A program made the translations under genes and the position numbers. Below, in pieces: positions 35,463 to 44,172 of a DNA stretch of 64,000 bases. The notes below the pieces were generated by a model. That model did not search any database, was not told where the DNA came from, and saw nothing but the letters and a program-made list of their open reading frames with translations. Position 1 is the first letter of the stretch, and each line of letters begins with the position of its first letter. The stretch comes from Oceanobacillus timonensis (GTDB lineage: Bacteria > Bacillota > Bacilli > Bacillales > Amphibacillaceae): positions 407,281-471,280 of the forward strand of contig NZ_LT800497.1 in assembly GCF_900166635.1 (NCBI RefSeq), written 5' to 3'.

Positions 35463-36722
35463 TTACCTAGAGACGGAAGAATGTGAATGGGAACGTTTTG
35501 CATTTGGTTCATGTTCATATCGTAACCAAGCAATAAGCATAATAAAGCCGCAAAGTATGAGCAGCAGACTTGTTGTTAAAAAGACGGATGAGAATCCCCA
35601 GGTTGCTGCAATCGTACCGCCAAGCATTGGTCCGACAATATTACCGAAAAAGCGTAAACTGGTGTCATAGCCAAGCACTTCTCCTTGTGTGGACAGCGGT
35701 GCTTCCTGACGTATATAGGCGACCCGGATTGGAATTACTCCTCCAAGGAATAGACCGAGCATGAACCGTAAAGCAACTAACTGCCAAATACCTGTGATAA
35801 ACATACCTGGCAGGTACACCAGACCAGATGCAAATAGCATAATAATCAATATTTTGGTATAACCATGTTTATCTCCAATGCGTCCCCAACGTCTGGTCAT
35901 AATCAAGTTTCCAACGCCAGTTGCTGAGAAAGCAATACCTGCAAAGAATGCGAGATTGACCGGGCCATGAATTTTTTCTACAAATAAAGATAAAATGGGC
36001 TGGACACTAAAGTGTGCAATTTGTACAAGAGCAGACATCAGCAGAACAATCACTAAGATTGGTTTATGCATAATGTGCTGCAATAACTCTTTGCTGGAGA
36101 ATTTTTTGGTGTCCTCTTCTTCTGTTGAATATTTAATTTTCATCTCTTTCACGCCAAAGGTAACGAGCAATCCGGAGATAAAGATAGTTCCGGCAACCCA
36201 TTTAAACGTGCTGGCATATCCGAATGTATCGGCTAATACACCACCTAATAAAGGACCCATCAATTGACCGGTGATGGTACCAGTCTGCAAGGTTCCTAAT
36301 ACTCTTCCTGCCACCTCTCTCGGTGTCTGGGTTGAAATAAATGCTTGGGACATCGGGATAAACCCGGTTACAACTCCCATTAACAGGCGTAAAATAAATA
36401 ATTGCCACACGGCTGTAGCAAAGCCCATTAAAAAGACGGAAATGCCAATGCCGAATGCCGACATAATCAGCAGCCGTTTTCTGCCGAAGCGGTCACCGAC
36501 TCTTCCCCAAATTGGTGCAAAAATAAAGGCACTGATGAATGTTACGGCAAAGGTTAATCCAGACCAAGTCTGCACATACGAGTCAGAGAAATTTCCCATC
36601 GACTGAATATATAAGGAAATAAAAGGTACTACCATTGTCATACTGCCGCTAATAAAAAAATTAGCAAACCACATAATCGCTAAGTTCCGTTTTACTCCTG
36701 CATGTGTATCAATAACGTTCAA
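35463..36722 (-). CDS. MFS multidrug-type exporter
   Basis: A 419-residue MFS transporter with twelve predicted helices. Motif A after helix 2 is GRVGDRFGRKRLL, helix 5 has the antiporter-type GFIPMSQAFISTQTPREVAGRVLGTLQTG, and the second half repeats motif A as RRWGRIGDKHGYTK. It is most like drug:H+ antiporters of the NorA/Lmr group. The frame stays open far upstream, but the first plausible start is TTG at 36722 (protein MNVIDTHAGVKRNLAIMWF), directly after AAGAAGG, so the exact start is uncertain. A possible regulatory leader precedes it (36736-36839). Confidence 0.82.
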   Translation of the reverse strand: MNVIDTHAGVKRNLAIMWFANFFISGSMTMVVPFISLYIQSMGNFSDSYVQTWSGLTFAVTFISAFIFAPIWGRVGDRFGRKRLLIMSAFGIGISVFLMGFATAVWQLFILRLLMGVVTGFIPMSQAFISTQTPREVAGRVLGTLQTGTITGQLMGPLLGGVLADTFGYASTFKWVAGTIFISGLLVTFGVKEMKIKYSTEEEDTKKFSSKELLQHIMHKPILVIVLLMSALVQIAHFSVQPILSLFVEKIHGPVNLAFFAGIAFSATGVGNLIMTRRWGRIGDKHGYTKILIIMLFASGLVYLPGMFITGIWQLVALRFMLGLFLGGVIPIRVAYIRQEAPLSTQGEVLGYDTSLRFFGNIVGPMLGGTIAATWGFSSVFLTTSLLLILCGFIMLIAWLRYEHEPNAKRSHSHSSVSR

Positions 36723-36735
36723 ACCTTCTTTCTTT

Positions 36736-36810
36736 TTACTGTAAAAACTGCAAATTGATAAGAACCTGTTCCAGATGACACAGGTGCTTAAGAACACATG
36801 AAAAAGGCAT
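36736..36810 (-). CDS. putative 24-codon leader peptide upstream of the MFS exporter
   Basis: ATG at 36810 opens a frame of 24 codons (MPFSCVLKHLCHLEQVLINL..), ending in TAA at 36736-36738, 13 bases before the exporter start. The reading frame overlaps several competing hairpins, so translation could control exporter expression, as in drug-inducible leader-peptide systems. Its own ribosome site is weak (GAAGG is about 19 bases upstream), so this is a candidate only. Confidence 0.35.
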   Translation of the reverse strand: MPFSCVLKHLCHLEQVLINLQFLQ

Positions 36811-36824
36811 AAGTTCTTATAACC
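36743..36824 (-). promoter_or_regulatory. candidate attenuator: competing hairpins before the MFS exporter
   Basis: On the minus strand, ATAAGAAC can pair with GTTCTTAT near the exporter, while its AAGAAC part can also pair with GTTCTT in the middle. ACCTGT and ACAGGT form a third stem between them. These pairings exclude each other, which is the layout of translational or transcriptional attenuators. Confidence 0.4.
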
Positions 36825-37150
36825 CATACCTTCGTTGTGACAATCTGCAGCCGTCCGTTTAAATACTTTCTTAAATGAAACGATAATCCTCTTCGTCATT
36901 TCCTAATCATGCAACAGAGCATTTCGGAAATAGACGGAAATCAGCTTCATTTATTTCGCTACTCCAAATATACATGAATACGAATTAAAAGAAAAGGTAT
37001 CTGCTCAAAAAATAATTCTTTTCCCATTACTCCTATACAAAGGATATTTATTTAAAATAGTATTTTTTCCGTTGTCCACGTCCGTTTTTATCGCAATGTA
37101 ACTAGCTGGGACTGCGATTACTCGCCCCACCGAAGAGCTTTTGCGCTTAC

Positions 37151-37369
37151 CAATGTTTTCAGGTTAGTATGACCACTCCGGAAAAACACTACGCTTTCCG
37201 CGGGCTTGAGCTCAGCCTCCTCGAAAAAAAGAAGTTCGCTTTTTTTCTGCGGGGTCTTCCCACTGCGCTTTCCCGCAGGAGTCTCCGTGTTTTTCCTCCG
37301 CTGGTTAGCTTTATTGCTCTCTGCTTGTAGCAACTATATTTTTTAAAAATTTATTAACCTGACAGCATT
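37151..37369. repeat. dispersed MITE-like repeat, copy E
   Basis: Same orientation as copies A and B and same short-centre form as B. The left terminus CAATGTTTTCAGGTTA and right terminus TAACCTGACAGCATT each differ at one base from copy A, so the terminal repeats are now imperfect. The inner GGAAAAACAC/GTGTTTTTCC arms and the GAAGTTCGC hairpin are conserved. Confidence 0.87.
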
Positions 37370-37525
37370 ACTGCGCTTATTCGTCCCATCGAAGAGCATT
37401 TGTAAGACTCCCACTTCAAGAAATGAAGGAAAATTGTTATTTCTAAGTGGGAGATAGGGCAGCCAGTAACGGCCCGATTTGTTCAACTAACCTTCAGTGG
37501 GGGTGAAAGAAACCCCTACTGAAGG
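37370..37525. repeat. repeat flank module E with two hairpins
   Basis: It repeats the module after copy A. GAAGAGC..TTTGTAAGA leads into arms CTCCCACTT (37408-37416) and AAGTGGGAG (37445-37453), then CAGTAACGGCC. The hairpin arm differs from copy A but still pairs. A second, different hairpin, CCTTCAGTGGGGGT (37491-37504) with ACCCCTACTGAAGG (37512-37525), follows and may terminate transcription. Confidence 0.7.
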
Positions 37526-37663
37526 AAGTTTTACTTTATGAAAATTTAATTGTTTAAAAACATGTAATCCATTTTGCAAAGCGTTATAATAGATGACGAT
37601 AGTTGCTCATACCAAATATCAAAAGTAAGAGAAGTGCTCTTACGGAGAAAAGGAGTAAACAAA

Positions 37664-38542
37664 ATGAATAAAAAGTTCTTATCCTTATGGAAGTACGTTG
37701 CGCTAAGCTGCATATTATTTTTCAGTATTTTATTGCCTGTTTCGGCAGCTTCCAATACAACGATTATCTATGGGGAAAAGCTTAGTGAAGATCAACGGGA
37801 AGAAGTCAGGGAAACGCTGGATATATCAGAGGATGACACATACGAAGAACATGATGTGACAGGGCAGGATTATGCTGATTTTATAGATGGAAATCCAGAT
37901 GCAAATATGTATTCTTCTGCAGGAATTACGTTAGAATCAAATGGAACCGGGCTGGAAGTAAATATTTTAACACCGGATAATATAACTGAAGTAACCAGAG
38001 AGATGTATATGAACGCTTTATTAACAGCAGGAGCAGAAAATGCTACGGTAGATGTTGTTTCACCTGTCCAAGTATCTGGCCATTCTGCATTGACAGGGAT
38101 TTATAAAGCCTATGATGTAGAAGGAGAAGATTTAGAACCAGAACGGATGGAACTAGCAAATGATGAATTAGAAGTAGCAACAGATTTAGCTGATAATGAA
38201 GATATCAGTGATGAAGATGTAAGTACACTATTAACAGAAATCAAAAAAATGATTGCAGAACAAGACCCAGTTACAAGAGAAGAAGTAGAGCAAATTGTTA
38301 ATGAGCAGCTGAACAATCTGGAGATTCAATTAAATGATGCGGATCGGGAAATGCTTATTGATTTGGTAAATAGAATGAGAGATTTGGACATTGATTTTGG
38401 AGCGATGAGAGATCAGCTGGAGGATATTACAAACGACCTTGTCGAAAGAGCGGAAGATTTAGGTTTAGACAAGGGATTTTGGGAGAGAGTGGCGAACTTC
38501 TTTAGTGATATCTTCCGTTCCATTGCAAACTTTTTTGGTTGA
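37664..38542 (+). CDS. secreted DUF1002-family protein
   Basis: A 292-residue protein with a signal peptide (LWKYVALSCILFFSILLPVSAA, cleavage near residue 29) and a strongly acidic mature chain. The region TTIIYGEKLSEDQREEVRETL, then VNILTPDNITEVTREMYMNALLTAGAENATVDVVSPVQVSGHSALTGIYKAY, is characteristic of DUF1002, whose function is unknown. The C-terminal half is helical and ends in FWERVANFFSDIFRSIANFF, an aromatic amphipathic helix that could bind membrane or wall polymers. AAAGGAG precedes ATG 37664. Single gene with a terminator. Confidence 0.83.
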   Translation: MNKKFLSLWKYVALSCILFFSILLPVSAASNTTIIYGEKLSEDQREEVRETLDISEDDTYEEHDVTGQDYADFIDGNPDANMYSSAGITLESNGTGLEVNILTPDNITEVTREMYMNALLTAGAENATVDVVSPVQVSGHSALTGIYKAYDVEGEDLEPERMELANDELEVATDLADNEDISDEDVSTLLTEIKKMIAEQDPVTREEVEQIVNEQLNNLEIQLNDADREMLIDLVNRMRDLDIDFGAMRDQLEDITNDLVERAEDLGLDKGFWERVANFFSDIFRSIANFFG

Positions 38543-38566
38543 TAATTGCATGCTGACAGGCATGGA

Positions 38567-38598
38567 CAAAGAGTTCTCTAATCATAGAGAGCTCTTTT
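38567..38598 (+). terminator. terminator after the DUF1002 gene
   Basis: AAAGAGTTCTCT pairs with AGAGAGCTCTTT, with one G-U, followed by a T-run. Confidence 0.85.
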
Positions 38599-38717
38599 TA
38601 AATATTACAGAGGCAAGCATTTGACGTGGGTTTGTCATAATGCATCCGTTTTCCTTTTCCTCTATAACAAACGTGTTACAAATGTAATAGTGAACAAGTG
38701 ATATGTAATGAATGTCA

Positions 38718-38746
38718 TTGACACTTAACTCTTCTGTAACTGTATT
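38718..38746 (+). promoter_or_regulatory. sigma-A promoter of the LysM-3D gene
   Basis: TTGACA (38718-38723) and TGTATT (38741-38746) are 17 bases apart, 55 bases before the start codon. Confidence 0.55.
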
Positions 38747-38801
38747 CTTTTATCTCCTGTGATAGGATAGTCATTGTGAAAAAACATAAGGAGGTTATCA
38801 G

Positions 38802-39755
38802 ATGAGAAAACTCGTAGCAGCGTTATCTGCTGGTTTTATTATTACCGGTGCAGCTGCAACAACAGTTTCCGCTGACGCAAATGAACACAAGGTAGAATCA
38901 GGAGAGAGCTTATGGAAGATTGCGGCTCAATATGATACAAGCGTACAAAACTTACTTGATATAAATAATCTTAAATCAGAGGTCATTCACCCGAAAGATG
39001 TTATTAAGGTAAGTGAATCCGATGATGAAGATGGGGAAGAAACAGTATACACAGTAGAAAAAGGGGACACCCTTTCAGCTATTGCAAAAGAATTTGATGT
39101 ATCTGTGAGTGATATTAAAGAATGGAACAGTCTTTCATCTGATGTTATCGTAGTCGGTAATGAATTATCTATTAACGGAGCGTCAGCTGAACCGGTAACA
39201 GAAGAACCAGCACAAGAAGAAGCTACAGAGGAATCAGCTGAAGAACCAGCACAAGAGGAAGAATCTTCCGAAGAGCCAGCTGAAGAACCAGCACAAGAAG
39301 AAGAATCTTCCGAAGAACCAGCTGAAGAATCAGCAACAGAAGAAGAATCTACTGAAGAAGAAAGCGAACCAGCACAGGAAGAAGCAACTGTAGAACAAAC
39401 TTCAACTGAAGATACATCTGCTTCTGAATCAGAAGAGCAATCTTCAGATGATGGTTCTCCAGAAGGCGAAACAATTTCTGTAGAAGCAACAGCATACACA
39501 GCAGACTGTAATGGATGCTCTGGTGTTACTGCAACTGGTAAAGATTTAAGCGAAGATCCTGATGCAAAAGTGATTGCAGTAGATCCAAACGTGATTCCAC
39601 TTGGAAGTGAAGTTTATGTAGAAGGCTATGGTCACGCAACTGCTGCTGATACTGGCGGCGCAATTTCAGGAAATAAAGTCGATCTTCATGTACCTTCTCA
39701 AGGAGAAGCTGAAGATTATGGAAGACAACAAGTTAACGTAACAATCGTTGAATAA
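38802..39755 (+). CDS. LysM-3D cell-wall hydrolase, YocH-like
   Basis: A 317-residue secreted protein. Signal peptide 1-24 (AALSAGFIITGAAATTVSA) is followed by LysM 1 (about 29-72, HKVESGESLWKIAAQYDTS) and LysM 2 (about 79-122, YTVEKGDTLSAIAKEFDVS). A very acidic E/P/A/S-rich linker with tandem repeats covers about 127-220, and a C-terminal 3D domain covers about 227-317 (VEATAYTADCNGCSG, KVIAVDPNVIPLGSEVYV, AADTGGAISGNKVDLH). The three conserved Asp are present. The 3D domain is the MltA/RlpA-type catalytic barrel acting on peptidoglycan. AAGGAGG precedes the ATG. B. subtilis YocH is controlled by WalR; no standard WalR site was found here. Confidence 0.92.
   Translation: MRKLVAALSAGFIITGAAATTVSADANEHKVESGESLWKIAAQYDTSVQNLLDINNLKSEVIHPKDVIKVSESDDEDGEETVYTVEKGDTLSAIAKEFDVSVSDIKEWNSLSSDVIVVGNELSINGASAEPVTEEPAQEEATEESAEEPAQEEESSEEPAEEPAQEEESSEEPAEESATEEESTEEESEPAQEEATVEQTSTEDTSASESEEQSSDDGSPEGETISVEATAYTADCNGCSGVTATGKDLSEDPDAKVIAVDPNVIPLGSEVYVEGYGHATAADTGGAISGNKVDLHVPSQGEAEDYGRQQVNVTIVE
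39237..39350 (+). repeat. 42-base tandem repeat inside the LysM-3D linker
   Basis: Unit 1 is 39237-39278, unit 2 is 39279-39320 and a partial unit is 39321-39350. Each begins GCTGAAGAA and encodes AEEPAQEEESSEEP. Units 1 and 2 are almost identical at the DNA level, so linker length could vary between strains. Confidence 0.85.
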
Positions 39756-39762
39756 ATGATAT

Positions 39763-39805
39763 AAAAATAGCTTAAGAGTATATGATACTCTTAAGCTATT
39801 TTTTT
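39763..39805. terminator. terminator after the LysM-3D gene
   Basis: A perfect 19-base stem, AAAAATAGCTTAAGAGTAT with its complement, around a three-base loop, T-rich at the end. Confidence 0.92.
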
Positions 39806-39913
39806 GCAAAGTGATTGAAATACATAAGTGTTTAGCTATCATTATCAACCATCATCTATTTTTAATCCCTTTAGCAAAAAGTCCAAGGAGAATGTGCTGT
39901 TTTTGTAAACGTC

Positions 39914-40051
39914 TTAATTGTGGATTTCAGTAGCAGTGGAAGCCGGACTTTGTTCAATTTCTTCATTATTATCGTCATGAGCATTTGAATAGCCTAAAGC
40001 CCCTACTGCAGCAATGACAAAAATGAACAAAGTAAGTAGAATCTTTCGCAT
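39914..40051 (-). CDS. 45-residue membrane peptide with acidic tail
   Basis: A short frame encodes MRKILLTLFIFVIAAVGALG, then an acidic polar tail YSNAHDDNNEEIEQSP to EIHN. The N-terminus looks like a membrane anchor or signal segment. GGAGGG lies 12 bases before the ATG, slightly long spacing; an in-frame TTG directly follows that site. It lies between two plus-strand genes. No family recognised; it could be a small cell-envelope peptide. Confidence 0.5.
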   Translation of the reverse strand: MRKILLTLFIFVIAAVGALGYSNAHDDNNEEIEQSPASTATEIHN

Positions 40052-40250
40052 GGTTCTGTACAACCCTCCATCGTATCTTAAATAATATGCAACTATCTAA
40101 GTATAGGACAATGTAAGCGTCTTGGCTAGCAGGAAAAACATTTATTTTCATATATGTTCGTTAATTCTGTAAATGAAAGAGGAAGGATATTTATATGTTA
40201 TAATTGAAAAGGCTTACATTGATGAGCGATTTAAGGGAGGATGATACGAA

Positions 40251-41441
40251 ATGACAAGCCGAAATTTGGATCAATTTTTGGAATCTAATATTGCCAATTT
40301 AAAGGAAAAAGGTCTTTACAATGAGATTGATACCGTAGAAGGTGCAAATGGTCCTGAAATTAAAATAGAGGGAAAAAAACAAATCAACCTGTCTTCCAAT
40401 AATTACCTGGGGCTTGCTACGCATCCAGATTTAAAAGATGCGGCAAAGCAAGCGATTGATTCTCATGGCGTCGGAGCCGGCGCTGTACGTACCATTAATG
40501 GAACCCTTGATTTGCATATGGAGTTGGAAAAGAAAATTTCTCTATTTAAAGGAACGGAAGCAGCGATTGCTTACCAGTCCGGATTCAACTGTAATATGGC
40601 AGCGATTTCAGCTGTTATGGATAAACATGACGCGATTCTGTCAGATGCTTTAAATCACGCCTCCATTATTGACGGCTGCCGTTTATCGAAAGCAAAAATA
40701 ATTCGGTTCGAACATTCAGATATGACAGATTTACGTGAGAAAGCGAAAGAAGCGGTAGAATCAGGAGCATATAATAAAGTGATGGTCATTACGGACGGGG
40801 TTTTTTCGATGGACGGAGATATCGCCAAGCTTCCGGAGATTGTGGATATTGCGGAAGAATTCGATTTAATCACCTATGTCGATGATGCCCATGGTTCCGG
40901 CGTAACTGGAGACGGAGCCGGGACGGTAAAGCATTTTGGTCTGCAGGAGAAAGTGGATTTCCAAATGGGCACATTGTCCAAAGCAATTGGTGTCATTGGA
41001 GGTTATGTAGCAGGGAAACAGTCCCTCATTGATTGGCTTAAAGTCCGTTCCCGTCCATTTTTATTTTCTACAGCTGTGTCCCCGGCAGATGCAGTAGCGA
41101 GTACCAGAGCGATTGATATGTTAATGGAAAGTACGGAATTGAATAAGAAGCTGTGGGAGAAAGGCGCTTACTTGAAAAAAGGATTAAAAGCGCTTGGCTT
41201 TGATATTGGAAACAGTGAAACACCGATTACCCCTTGTATTATCGGGGATGAAAAACAAGCTCAGACATTTAGTAAGAGGCTATACGAAGAAGGTGTTTAT
41301 GCGAAAGCGATTGTATTCCCGACAGTTCCACAAGGTACCGGACGTGTCCGGAATATGCCGACCGCTGCACATACACAAGAAATGCTGGACCGTGCTATCC
41401 GCATTTATGAAAAGATTGGCAAAGAGATGAACCTCATTTAA
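40251..41441 (+). CDS. kbl: glycine C-acetyltransferase (2-amino-3-ketobutyrate CoA ligase)
   Basis: A 396-residue PLP enzyme of the alpha-oxoamine synthase family. It cleaves 2-amino-3-oxobutyrate with CoA to glycine and acetyl-CoA, the second step of threonine catabolism. Seen are [33 protein letters not shown], the PLP-ring contact DDAHGSG and the Schiff-base Lys in [13 protein letters not shown]. Length is normal. GGGAGGATG precedes the ATG. The threonine dehydrogenase gene follows 88 bases later, which decides the function over biotin synthesis (BioF). Confidence 0.95.
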   Translation: MTSRNLDQFLESNIANLKEKGLYNEIDTVEGANGPEIKIEGKKQINLSSNNYLGLATHPDLKDAAKQAIDSHGVGAGAVRTINGTLDLHMELEKKISLFKGTEAAIAYQSGFNCNMAAISAVMDKHDAILSDALNHASIIDGCRLSKAKIIRFEHSDMTDLREKAKEAVESGAYNKVMVITDGVFSMDGDIAKLPEIVDIAEEFDLITYVDDAHGSGVTGDGAGTVKHFGLQEKVDFQMGTLSKAIGVIGGYVAGKQSLIDWLKVRSRPFLFSTAVSPADAVASTRAIDMLMESTELNKKLWEKGAYLKKGLKALGFDIGNSETPITPCIIGDEKQAQTFSKRLYEEGVYAKAIVFPTVPQGTGRVRNMPTAAHTQEMLDRAIRIYEKIGKEMNLI

Positions 41442-41529
41442 AAAAGAAAAGGGATGTTCAAAAAAGGATAGAAATACAAAAAGAAATATGCATCATTTTT
41501 TGAACGGCCTCTAAGGGGAGTTTTCCGAG

Positions 41530-42480
41530 ATGAAAAAAATTTTAATAACTGGTGCATTAGGGCAAATCGGATCAGAATTAACGGAGAAACTTCGTCGCAC
41601 ACATGGAGAAGATAATGTCATTGCTTCTGATATCCGTAGCCCTGAGAACCCGTCAGGAATATTTGAAGAAATGGACGTGACCAGGGAAAAAGAGATTTAT
41701 GAAATTGCAAAAAAATACAGGGTTGATACGATTATTCATTTAGCTGCACTCTTATCGGCAAAGGCGGAAGCTTTCCCAAAGGTAGCCTGGGAACTTAACA
41801 TGGGAGGTCTTGTCAACGCTCTGGAAGCTGCGAAAGAATTAAATGTAAAATTTTTCACTCCTAGTTCTATTGGTGCTTTTGGTCCGAGTACTCCGAAAAA
41901 TAATACACCGCAAGATACATTGCAACGGCCGACAACGATGTATGGAGTCAATAAAGTAGCGGGGGAACTTCTTTGTGATTACTATTACTCCAGATTTGGA
42001 GTAGATACGAGAGGTGTCCGTTTTCCAGGATTAATTTCTTATGTGACTGCTCCTGGCGGCGGTACAACCGATTATGCGGTGGAAGTATATTATGAAGCGC
42101 TTCGGACAGGGACATATACCTCCTATATTGCAGAAGGAACCCATATGGATATGATGTATATGCCGGACGCATTGGAGGCGATTATTCAGCTGATGGAAGC
42201 AGATCCTGACAGGTTAAAACATCGCAATGCATTTAATATTACAGCGATGTCTGCAGCGCCCGAGCATTTTGCAGAAGCAATCCGGAAGCACCTTCCTGAT
42301 TTTAAAATGAATTATCAGGTAGATCCTGTCAGACAAGGAATTGCAGAGAGCTGGCCGAACAGAATCAATACAGATGCTGCCAAAGCAGAATGGGGGTTTG
42401 AACCGGTATATGATATGGATGCTATGACAGCTGATATGCTGGAAAAAGTACGTGACAAGATAAAGAAGAATAGTGCATGA
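41530..42480 (+). CDS. L-threonine 3-dehydrogenase, short-chain NAD-dependent type
   Basis: A 316-residue extended SDR/epimerase-like enzyme that oxidises threonine to 2-amino-3-oxobutyrate with NAD+. The Rossmann motif is [12 protein letters not shown], the active site is SSIGAFGP plus YGVNKVAGE (YxxxK), and [28 protein letters not shown] is the signature of the UDP-galactose-epimerase-like threonine dehydrogenase. Together with kbl it converts threonine to glycine and acetyl-CoA. AGGGGAG precedes the ATG. A hairpin of GTTCAAAAAA and TTTTTTGAAC lies in the gap between the two genes. Confidence 0.93.
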   Translation: MKKILITGALGQIGSELTEKLRRTHGEDNVIASDIRSPENPSGIFEEMDVTREKEIYEIAKKYRVDTIIHLAALLSAKAEAFPKVAWELNMGGLVNALEAAKELNVKFFTPSSIGAFGPSTPKNNTPQDTLQRPTTMYGVNKVAGELLCDYYYSRFGVDTRGVRFPGLISYVTAPGGGTTDYAVEVYYEALRTGTYTSYIAEGTHMDMMYMPDALEAIIQLMEADPDRLKHRNAFNITAMSAAPEHFAEAIRKHLPDFKMNYQVDPVRQGIAESWPNRINTDAAKAEWGFEPVYDMDAMTADMLEKVRDKIKKNSA

Positions 42481-42486
42481 AATAAT

Positions 42487-42528
42487 AAAATGGTGCGGTA
42501 AATTATATAAATTTACCGCACCATTTTT
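42487..42528. terminator. bidirectional terminator
   Basis: AAAATGGTGCGGTAAAT pairs with ATTTACCGCACCATTTT between convergent tdh and the ABC-F gene. Confidence 0.92.
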
Positions 42529-42546
42529 AAGGAACAAATCCTGCTA

Positions 42547-44172
42547 TTATGCTGTTGTATACATATCGTTTATTTGTTTTTGCAGTTTGTTATCCTGTAC
42601 ATACTCATCATAAGACATTTCTTTATCCATCATACCATTTGGCGTTACTTCCATAATCCGGTTTGCAATACTGTTGATAAATTCATGGTCATGGGAAGTA
42701 AAGATAATTGATCCTTTGAATTTAACAAGTCCGTTATTTAGTGCCTGAATAGATTCAAGGTCAAGGTGATTTGTCGGCTCGTCTAAAATGAGCACATTTG
42801 CTTTCGAAAGCATCATTTTAGAAAGCATACAGCGCACCTTTTCTCCTCCGGAAAGGACATTTGCTTTTTTCTTTGCTTCTTCTCCGGAGAACAGCATTCT
42901 TCCTAAGAAACCACGTAAGAATGTTTCTGTTTCATCCTCAGGAGAGTATTGACGCAGCCAATCTACTAAGTTTAAATCCACACCATCAAAGAACTCGGAA
43001 TTATCTTTCGGGAAATAAGACTGAGAAGTTGTAATTCCCCATTTGTAAGAACCTTCATCCGGCTCCAGTTCTCCAGCAATAATTTGCAATAATGTTGTAT
43101 TGGCAATATCATCCTTGCCCACGAGCGCTACTTTATCGTTTGGTTTAAGTGTGAAGTTCACATTATCTAACACTTTCACTCCATTAACGGTTTTCGATAA
43201 ATGATTTACCTGCAGTAAATCATTTCCGATTTCACGTTCTGGATTAAAAGCGATATATGGATACTTCCTGGAAGATGGCTTAATATCATCCAGCGTAATA
43301 TTATCCAGCATTTTCTTACGGGAAGTTGCCTGCTTGGATTTTGAAGCATTCGCACTGAAGCGGGCAATAAATTCTTTCAGCTCTTTGATTTTCTCTTCTT
43401 TTTTCTTATTCGCATCCTGTGCCATACGAGAAGCGAGTTGACTGGACTCATACCAGAAATCATAGTTTCCGACATAGAGCTGAATTTTTCCGTAATCGAC
43501 ATCCGCAATTTGCGTACATACTTTATTTAAAAAGTGACGGTCATGGGATACAACGATAACGGTATTTTCAAATTGAATCAGGAACTCTTCCAGCCATTGA
43601 ATAGCCTGGATATCTAATCCGTTTGTCGGCTCGTCGAGAAGAAGAATATCCGGATTACCGAATAAAGCTTGCGCCAGTAAAACTTTTACTTTTTGTTCTT
43701 CCGGAATGTCAGCCATTTTTAAATCGTGAACAGATTCGTCGACACCGAGACCTTTAAGAAGAACAGCAGCATCAGACTCCGCTTCCCAACCGTTCATTTC
43801 TGCAAATTCACCTTCGAGCTCAGCAGCACGGATTCCATCTTCTTCACTAAAGTCAGGTTTCATATAGATTGCGTCTTTTTCCTGCTTGACCTGGTATAAA
43901 CGGTCATGCCCCATTAATACAGTTTCCAGAACAGGGTGTGATTCATAAGCGAAGTGATCCTGTTTTAAAACTGTCAGACGCTGGCCTGGAGTAAGGGATA
44001 CGTTACCGGATTGCGGTTCAATTTCACCGGAAAGAATCTTCAGGAAAGTTGATTTTCCTGCTCCGTTTGCACCAATTACACCATAGCAATTTCCCGGCGT
44101 GAATTTTAAATTAACATCTTCAAAAAGTTTCTTATCACCATATCGTAAACTAACATTGGTTACAGTTAACAT
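42547..44172 (-). CDS. ABC-F ribosome-associated ATPase, YkpA/YbiT-like
   Basis: A 541-residue soluble protein with two ABC domains and no membrane part. Domain 1 has Walker A IGANGAGKSTFLKIL and Walker B ILLLDEPTNGLD. The linker (about 245-300) is basic and helical as in translation-acting ABC-F proteins. Domain 2 has signature VLSGGEKVRCMLSKMM and Walker B VLILDEPTNHLDLESI, but its Walker A reads LVGKDDIANTTLLQII, with Asn at the lysine position. Such proteins act at the ribosomal E-site. A GGAGG site precedes ATG 44172; a TTG 18 bases earlier is not used. Confidence 0.9.
   Translation of the reverse strand: MLTVTNVSLRYGDKKLFEDVNLKFTPGNCYGVIGANGAGKSTFLKILSGEIEPQSGNVSLTPGQRLTVLKQDHFAYESHPVLETVLMGHDRLYQVKQEKDAIYMKPDFSEEDGIRAAELEGEFAEMNGWEAESDAAVLLKGLGVDESVHDLKMADIPEEQKVKVLLAQALFGNPDILLLDEPTNGLDIQAIQWLEEFLIQFENTVIVVSHDRHFLNKVCTQIADVDYGKIQLYVGNYDFWYESSQLASRMAQDANKKKEEKIKELKEFIARFSANASKSKQATSRKKMLDNITLDDIKPSSRKYPYIAFNPEREIGNDLLQVNHLSKTVNGVKVLDNVNFTLKPNDKVALVGKDDIANTTLLQIIAGELEPDEGSYKWGITTSQSYFPKDNSEFFDGVDLNLVDWLRQYSPEDETETFLRGFLGRMLFSGEEAKKKANVLSGGEKVRCMLSKMMLSKANVLILDEPTNHLDLESIQALNNGLVKFKGSIIFTSHDHEFINSIANRIMEVTPNGMMDKEMSYDEYVQDNKLQKQINDMYTTA

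Larger units (their letters stand above)
36900..37663. other. gene-free region before the DUF1002 gene
   Basis: No credible gene. It carries repeat copy E (37151-37369), its flank module (37370-37480) and a hairpin at 37491-37525, each listed separately. The part 36900-37100 shows nothing I can identify. Confidence 0.55.

Noticed and set aside
36723..36899. N-terminal extension of the MFS exporter
   Set aside because: The frame is open but adds a Cys/Phe-rich stretch unlike MFS proteins and has no well-spaced ribosome site; the region instead shows leader-like features.
38660..38720. WalR box before the LysM-3D gene
   Set aside because: TGT repeats occur (TGTTACAAATGTAAT, TGTAATGAATGTCAT), but their 9-base period does not match the 11-base period of known WalR sites.
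38987..39499. Minus-strand frame rich in Ser/Ala/Glu under the LysM-3D gene
   Set aside because: It is the mirror of the repetitive acidic linker and has no ribosome site.
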